From CAKOSP01 sp964370755 (GTDB taxonomy: Bacteria > Bacillota_I > Bacilli_A > RF39 > UBA660): a stretch of 11,156 bases of DNA. Positions within the stretch are counted from its first letter, which is position 1. Each line of letters begins with the position of its first letter. Below are positions 7,238 through 11,156 of this stretch, one piece after another. Where the stretch lies: the NCBI GenBank assembly GCA_964370755.1, contig CAYJKL010000029.1, positions 1 to 11,156 on the forward strand, given 5' to 3'. Under the pieces are notes generated by a model. It had not been told where the DNA came from and searched no databases. It saw only the letters and a list, made by a program, of their open reading frames with translations. The translations under genes were made by a program, and so were the position numbers.

Positions 7238-8512
7238 ATGTTTGTAGATGAACTTAGTTTAAAAGTTGTAGCAGGAGCAGGTGGAGATGGATGTACTTCT
7301 TTTCGCCGTGAAAAATACGTTGCTATGGGAGGCTCTGATGGAGGTAATGGAGGTAGAGGATCTGACATTATCTTTAAAGTAGATAAAAATATAACTACAC
7401 TTCTTGATCTTAGATATCAAAAAACTATCAGAGGAGAAAGAGGAGAACACGGTAAGGGTTCTAATATGTACGGTAAAGGTAGAGATGATGTATATGTCCC
7501 AGTGCCAATAGGTACTATTGTATATGACGCTGAAACTAATTTAGTTTTATGTGATTTAACAGTAGATGGTCAAACACATATAGTTGCTAAAGGTGGCCGT
7601 GGTGGTAAAGGAAATAAAGCATTTGCTACTCATGATAATCCAGCGCCTTCATTTAGTGAAAAAGGAGAGCCAGGAGAAGAAAGAATTTTAAAAATTGAAC
7701 TTAAAGTTTTAGCAGATGTTGGACTAGTTGGAATGCCAAGTGTTGGTAAAAGTACCCTTTTATCAGTAGTAAGTGCATCTAAACCTAAAATAGCAGCATA
7801 CCACTTCACAACTCTTTCACCAAATCTTGGAGTAGTAAAATTAGCAGATTACAGAACATTTGTAATGGCAGATTTACCAGGTTTAATCGAAGGTGCATCA
7901 GATGGTATTGGTCTTGGGGATAAATTCTTAAAACACGCAATGAGAACTAGAGTACTTGCTCACGTTGTAGACATGGGTGCTATGGAAGGTAGAAATCCAA
8001 TTGAAGATTATGAAATCATTAGAGGCGAAGTAGATAAATTTGATAATAAACTGATGATTAAAAGAGAAATTGTAATTGCTAATAAAATGGATTTACCTGA
8101 TGCTGAAAATAATTTAAAACTATTTAAAGAGAAATTTCCAGATAAAGAAGTTTTTGAAATAAGTGCAATTAATAATTTTAATATTGATGAGCTTCTAAAA
8201 AGACTTGCTGATTTACTAGACGAAATACCACTTGAAGATATGTTTAAAAAAGAAGAATTTGAAGATTATATATTGTTTGAATATAAAAATGAAGATGCTT
8301 TTAAAGTTGAAAGAGAAGGTTCAGGCTGGGTAGTAACTGGTGCTAAACTTGAAAAATTACTTAAAATGACTAAATTAAATGAATCAGAAGGAGTAAGAAG
8401 ACTTGCTCGTAAACTTAATAAAATGGGTGTAGAAGATGCACTTGAAAAAGCTGGTGCTAAACCAGGAGATGAAGTTAGAATTTTAGAATTCATATTTATC
8501 TTCAAAGGTTAA
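7238..8512 (+). CDS. obgE: GTPase Obg/ObgE (ribosome assembly)
   Basis: Obg is a GTPase that binds the large ribosomal subunit late in assembly and also acts in stress signalling. The 424-aa protein has all three domains. The glycine-rich Obg fold spans residues 1-~158 (GAGGDG and GGNGGRG repeats). The G domain spans ~159-330 with G1 GMPSVGKS (165-172), G2 TTLSPN (191-196), G3 DLPG (212-215), G4 NKMD (282-285) and G5 ISA (308-310). The C-terminal OCT domain spans ~340-424. Met stands where Phe is usual in G1 (GFPSVGKS). I chose ATG 7238 over the in-frame TTG at 7229 because the TTG directly abuts the AAAGGAAG ribosome site (7221-7228), whereas the ATG has normal spacing. Its last 30 bases overlap the 3' end of the minus-strand gene at 8483-8803. 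Confidence 0.98.
   Translation: MFVDELSLKVVAGAGGDGCTSFRREKYVAMGGSDGGNGGRGSDIIFKVDKNITTLLDLRYQKTIRGERGEHGKGSNMYGKGRDDVYVPVPIGTIVYDAETNLVLCDLTVDGQTHIVAKGGRGGKGNKAFATHDNPAPSFSEKGEPGEERILKIELKVLADVGLVGMPSVGKSTLLSVVSASKPKIAAYHFTTLSPNLGVVKLADYRTFVMADLPGLIEGASDGIGLGDKFLKHAMRTRVLAHVVDMGAMEGRNPIEDYEIIRGEVDKFDNKLMIKREIVIANKMDLPDAENNLKLFKEKFPDKEVFEISAINNFNIDELLKRLADLLDEIPLEDMFKKEEFEDYILFEYKNEDAFKVEREGSGWVVTGAKLEKLLKMTKLNESEGVRRLARKLNKMGVEDALEKAGAKPGDEVRILEFIFIFKG
8444..8465 (-). terminator. Possible terminator for the minus-strand DUF192 gene, inside obgE
   Basis: Read on the minus strand, CTGGT (8465-8461), a five-base loop and ACCAG (8455-8451) are followed by CTTTTTC (8450-8444). The stem is only five pairs, and the sequence also encodes the conserved AGAKPG stretch of Obg, so it may be a coincidence. 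Confidence 0.3.
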
Positions 8513-8803
8513 TATATCACCAATACGCATATGAGAACTAGCACGTTTAGGTAAAACTAAAATGCTAGTTTTTTCTTTGGGATTTCTAACTTCACAAACA
8601 ATATTTTTAGGGGCATTTTCGTATCTATAAATAACATGATTTTTTTCGTTAACTGCTACTATATCAATACTATCAGTATTTAAAAATGTATGAAAAAAAT
8701 TAGTGTTTTTATAAAGTTTATACTTGCTACTAAAATTATCACTATTTTTCATAAATTTTAAGAAAGGGTTTGTTACTTTTTTAATTTTAAATGTATTGTC
8801 CAT
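8483..8803 (-). CDS. DUF192-family protein (106 aa)
   Basis: This is a small protein of the DUF192 family, whose biochemical role is not established. The recognisable pattern runs FFHTFLNTDSIDIVAVNE (residues ~36-53), a central VIYRYENAPKN, then SILVLPKRAS and the closing RIGDILTF near residues 92-99. This corresponds to the family's Asp-containing strand, ELP-like turn and terminal GD motif. The usual Glu of the ELP-like motif is Val here. No signal peptide is seen, unlike many exported DUF192 proteins, so it is probably cytoplasmic. The minus-strand ribosome site AAAGGA (8813-8808) lies four bases before the ATG at 8803 and supports a real gene. It converges on obgE with a 30-bp overlap and diverges from the gene at 8887; I could not identify its promoter. 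Confidence 0.82.
   Translation of the reverse strand: MDNTFKIKKVTNPFLKFMKNSDNFSSKYKLYKNTNFFHTFLNTDSIDIVAVNEKNHVIYRYENAPKNIVCEVRNPKEKTSILVLPKRASSHMRIGDILTFEDKYEF
8534..8579 (+). terminator. obgE terminator located inside the antisense DUF192 gene
   Basis: AACTAGC (8536-8542) pairs with GCTAGTT (8564-8570), and an inner stem TTTAG (8546-8550) pairs with CTAAA (8557-8561) around a six-base loop, with a small 3/2 internal loop between them. A T-rich tract TTTTCTTT follows at 8571-8578. It lies 22 bp beyond the obgE stop and entirely within coding sequence of the opposite strand. Confidence 0.8.
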
Positions 8804-8828
8804 ATTTTTCCTTTATATAGAAATAATA

Positions 8829-8857
8829 TTGCTATATGCGCGAAAATATGATATAAT
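8829..8857 (+). promoter_or_regulatory. Sigma-A promoter of the 206-aa gene
   Basis: TTGCTA (8829-8834), a 17-bp spacer and a perfect TATAAT (8852-8857), preceded by TGA (extended -10), lie in the 83-bp gap between divergent genes. Transcription would begin near 8864, directly before a small CCAC/GGTG hairpin (8865-8875) and the GAAGGAG ribosome site (8875-8881). Confidence 0.8.
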
Positions 8858-8886
8858 ATTTTTCCCACTGCGGTGAAGGAGATAAT

Positions 8887-9507
8887 ATGGAAAGTGTGAG
8901 TATATATCATCTAATAATTGAAAGACAACCTGGTGATTTTAAAGTAATTAATATCGAAGATTTAGGAAATAAAACCGATATTACTTTATCTAGTTTAGTA
9001 AATATAGATACATTTACTGCTAAATTTACTTTAGAAGAATTAAAAAAATTAATTGAAGAAAAAAATGTAGTTCCAACTGACTATTTAGATGGAGAAATTC
9101 GTTTAATAAGAGATGTAAATAAAAAAAATACAAGTAGACATAAAGTAATTTATAGTGATACTTTTAAAGATTTTGATTTAAGTAAATTACTTGAAGATAA
9201 TATAACAGACAAAGCATTTTGTAATAAAATATATAATGGTGTATTTGCTGCTATAAATAAACACAAAGAAGCTTATGAAACTAATCTTGAAAAACTTCTT
9301 ATAGAGTTTAAAACAGTATTAGATATAGAATGTTATGCTACTGGAAACGACTTAAAAAGACAAATAAATGGAAAAACATACAAGGTTTTAGCACTATTTA
9401 ATAAACTAGATAGAGCAGACCAAAGAAAAATATTGTTTTATATAAAAGAAAAACTAGTTCTAGAACAAAATAAAGACATGGTTAGAGAATTATCAAGCGT
9501 TGCTTGA
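8887..9507 (+). CDS. Hypothetical cytoplasmic protein (206 aa)
   Basis: I do not recognise this protein. It has 206 residues, a high content of Lys, Asp, Glu and Leu, no signal peptide and no membrane segment. The first ~75 residues look alternating beta/helix, the middle (residues ~115-150) is helical (INKHKEAYETNLEKLLIEF), and the C-terminal part near residues 160-195 is a basic helical stretch (KVLALFNKLDRADQRK). One could imagine a binding or regulatory protein, but no motif supports a function. The start has a clear GAAGGAG site five bases upstream and a good promoter at 8829. It is a single-gene transcript: its final codons and stop form the terminator hairpin at 9492-9508. It ends with two consecutive TGA codons. 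Confidence 0.85.
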   Translation: MESVSIYHLIIERQPGDFKVINIEDLGNKTDITLSSLVNIDTFTAKFTLEELKKLIEEKNVVPTDYLDGEIRLIRDVNKKNTSRHKVIYSDTFKDFDLSKLLEDNITDKAFCNKIYNGVFAAINKHKEAYETNLEKLLIEFKTVLDIECYATGNDLKRQINGKTYKVLALFNKLDRADQRKILFYIKEKLVLEQNKDMVRELSSVA

Positions 9508-9519
9508 TGATTTTTTTTT
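9492..9519 (+). terminator. Terminator built from the last codons and stop of the 206-aa gene
   Basis: ATCAAGC (9492-9498) and GCTTGAT (9502-9508) form a perfect seven-pair stem with a three-base GTT loop, followed by nine T (9511-9519). The hairpin encodes the final Ser-Ser-Val-Ala and the stop codon. Confidence 0.85.
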
Positions 9520-9521
9520 GC

Positions 9522-9550
9522 TTGAAATTATTTCGGAAATTTGATAAAAT
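9522..9550 (+). promoter_or_regulatory. Sigma-A promoter of the BspA-like surface gene
   Basis: TTGAAA (9522-9527) and TAAAAT (9545-9550) are 17 bp apart, with TGA directly before the -10 (extended -10). The -35 begins two bases after the T tract of the upstream terminator. The predicted start near 9557 gives a leader of about 20 nt containing AAAGGAG (9562-9568). Confidence 0.75.
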
Positions 9551-9576
9551 TTATATATCATAAAGGAGACTAAATC

Positions 9577-11156
9577 ATGATAAAAAAACATAAGAAGTTT
9601 TTACTTATTGCAATTGGAGTACTTTTAGTAGGGACTTTATCCCTTACATATGCATATTTTGCTGGAGGTGCAGGACCTGGTGCGAACACAGATGTAAATG
9701 TAACAGCATCTAGAACTGAGAAATTAATATTTGATGAAGGTGACCCGATTAACTTACTTTTAAATGAAGTAACACTTGCAGAAGGTGGCGGTAATGTAAC
9801 AGGAAGTAGTACTGCTACTGCAACTTTAATAGCAAGTGAAACTACTAATAATAGTGCAGCTAATTATAATGTCTATTTAAATATAAATGCAAATAACTTT
9901 ACTTATACAACACCTGAAAAAACACCGGAAATTATAGTGGAAATAACTGATCCTACTGGAGTTAAAGTGACAAGTATAACAGGTCTTAGTTATGTAACAG
10001 TATCTGATAACCAAGGAAATACTACTACAGGATTTGATATTACTAGTATAATTGGTAGATTTGATATTAGACTTGATGAAGCAATAGCAAGCACTGATTC
10101 AGTAACAGGAACAACAGAAGATTGGACAATAAAAGTATCTTATATAAATCTCGCTACAAACCAAGCGGCTAATGCCGGTAAAAGTATGGATATTAATTTC
10201 ATCCTTGATCAAAGAGAAAATGTAACATTAAATGAAATAGTACCACCAACAACATTTAGTACAGCAGTTGCATCTGTAACAGGGACTGGTTCTCCTGTAA
10301 TTGATGAAATGAAATTTTCAAATGTTAAATCAGCCGATTATGAAACAGCAAGTTTAAAATGGGATGTATCTGCAAATACTGGTTCTGAAGAAGTTGTAGC
10401 GTATATTGAAGACCATGCAACTGATGGTAGGATACTACATGTACAAGCAAATGGTGATGTAGTATTTTATGGAGATGCAGGTGCAAGTAATAAAACTTAT
10501 TTTAAAAATGTAGATACAATTAATTTATCAGATAATATTAATACTACATATGTAGATGATATGAGTTATATGTTTCATAATAGTACTGCAAGTAGTATTG
10601 ACCTTAGTGGAGTAGACACAACTAATGCCAAGAACATGAGTTATATGTTCTATGGAGTTGATGCAACAACTATTGATATGAGTAGTTTTGATACTTCAAA
10701 TGTTTCAAATATGAGTTCAATGTTTGAGCAATCAGAACTAAGCACAATTGATATATCTGGATTCGATACATCAAACGTTACAAATATGAAGTCTATGTTT
10801 GATAATGTAGCAGCAACAACAATCAATAGAAGTAACTTAGATACCAGCGAAGTAACAGATATGAGTTACATGTTTGAAGGGTCTAATATTGATAGTTTTG
10901 ATTTCTCTAGTTTAGATACTAGTAAAGTAACTAATATGCAAGGCATGTTTTATCAATCTACTGGAACTAATATTTTAAATTTAGGAAATTTAGATACTAG
11001 TAAAGTAACCAATATGAGTTATATGTTTTATGGAACAAATTTAGCAAAATTTGATTTATCTAAACTTGATACGTCAAGCGCTACTAATATGAAAAATATG
11101 TTTGAAAGTTCAACAAGCGCTATAGATTTATCTAATTTTGACACTTCTAATGTTAC
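9577..11156 (+). CDS. BspA/DUF285-type repeat surface protein, 3' end outside the window
   Basis: The frame stays open from ATG 9577 to the window end, giving 526 complete codons and no stop, so the gene is partial. Residues 1-28 form a basic-hydrophobic export segment ending in LTYAYF. Residues ~30-212 are the same N-terminal domain found in the genes at 2350 and 4272 (AEGGGN, FDIT, EDWT, then a NQ-containing strand and DINFIL). A linker domain (~213-325, including GRILHVQANGDVVFYG) leads into at least eight 25-residue repeats with the pattern I-D-[LMI]-S-x-[FL]-D-T-S-x-V-T-N-M-x-x-M-F. These are typical of the BspA-like leucine-rich-repeat/DUF285 families seen on surface proteins of Mycoplasma, Listeria and gut bacteria. 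No cysteine occurs in the visible part. The start is supported by AAAGGAG at 9562-9568. Such repeats often mediate adhesion; the target here is unknown. Confidence 0.93.
   Translation, partial: MIKKHKKFLLIAIGVLLVGTLSLTYAYFAGGAGPGANTDVNVTASRTEKLIFDEGDPINLLLNEVTLAEGGGNVTGSSTATATLIASETTNNSAANYNVYLNINANNFTYTTPEKTPEIIVEITDPTGVKVTSITGLSYVTVSDNQGNTTTGFDITSIIGRFDIRLDEAIASTDSVTGTTEDWTIKVSYINLATNQAANAGKSMDINFILDQRENVTLNEIVPPTTFSTAVASVTGTGSPVIDEMKFSNVKSADYETASLKWDVSANTGSEEVVAYIEDHATDGRILHVQANGDVVFYGDAGASNKTYFKNVDTINLSDNINTTYVDDMSYMFHNSTASSIDLSGVDTTNAKNMSYMFYGVDATTIDMSSFDTSNVSNMSSMFEQSELSTIDISGFDTSNVTNMKSMFDNVAATTINRSNLDTSEVTDMSYMFEGSNIDSFDFSSLDTSKVTNMQGMFYQSTGTNILNLGNLDTSKVTNMSYMFYGTNLAKFDLSKLDTSSATNMKNMFESSTSAIDLSNFDTSNV
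10561..11156 (+). repeat. Tandem 25-codon BspA-like repeats (at least eight units)
   Basis: The M-x-x-M-F core begins at 10561, 10636, 10711, 10786, 10861, 10936, 11014 and 11089. The spacing is 75 nt in every case except one of 78 nt, which reflects a one-residue insertion in the sixth unit. Units are conserved in protein pattern but differ in codons. The array continues beyond the window. Confidence 0.92.

Noticed and set aside
2237..9510. TGA read as tryptophan (Mycoplasma code 4)
   Set aside because: All Trp codons seen in conserved positions are TGG. TGA occurs at natural ends of the 738-aa and 206-aa genes, with terminators exactly there.
1..11156. CRISPR array, insertion sequence, tRNA or phage genes
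   Set aside because: No short regularly spaced DNA repeats, transposase-like frames, terminal inverted repeats, cloverleaf candidates or phage hallmark proteins were seen. The only periodic repeat is the coding repeat after 10561.

Overview
The window reads as low-GC chromosomal DNA from a Bacillota/Bacilli-type bacterium, plausibly one of the uncultured gut lineages near Erysipelotrichales/RF39 or wall-less relatives. The lineage is an inference; the sequence itself shows very AT-rich coding DNA, strong purine Shine-Dalgarno sites, and the order rplU-prp-rpmA-obgE. It also shows an L27 with an N-terminal extension together with the Prp protease that removes it, an arrangement known from Bacillota, Mycoplasmatota and Fusobacteria. 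Tryptophan is written TGG and TGA ends at least two genes, so the standard bacterial code applies rather than the Mycoplasma code.

Layout. 23-2239: a large soluble protein of unknown function, closed by a terminator that contains its stop codon. 2350-6131: two tandem paralogous secreted proteins, probably one transcript, each with a signal/anchor segment, a shared N-terminal beta-rich domain and a C-terminal region resembling the C-type-lectin/FGE-like fold. 6141-7184: a terminator with the rplU promoter nested in it, an L21-type leader, then rplU, prp, rpmA and a terminator. 7207-8512: obgE with its own extended -10 promoter. 8483-8803, minus strand: a DUF192-family protein whose 3' end overlaps obgE; the obgE terminator lies inside this gene. 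8829-9507: promoter and a 206-aa unknown protein, ended by a hairpin built from its own last codons. 9522-11156: promoter and a third surface protein, cut by the window end. It has the same N-terminal module but carries BspA/DUF285-type 25-residue repeats.

The genes fall into two themes. The housekeeping block makes ribosomal proteins L21 and L27, matures L27, and supplies the ribosome-assembly GTPase Obg. The three surface proteins share one export and N-terminal module but carry different distal modules. Two of them share a 219-bp tract that is about 95% identical inside otherwise diverged sequence, which suggests gene conversion or module exchange. No CRISPR array, transposase, phage gene, tRNA or rRNA is seen.

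Gene packing is tight: terminators overlap stop codons, a promoter or an antisense gene, and every promoter I can propose has an extended -10 (TGn) element.
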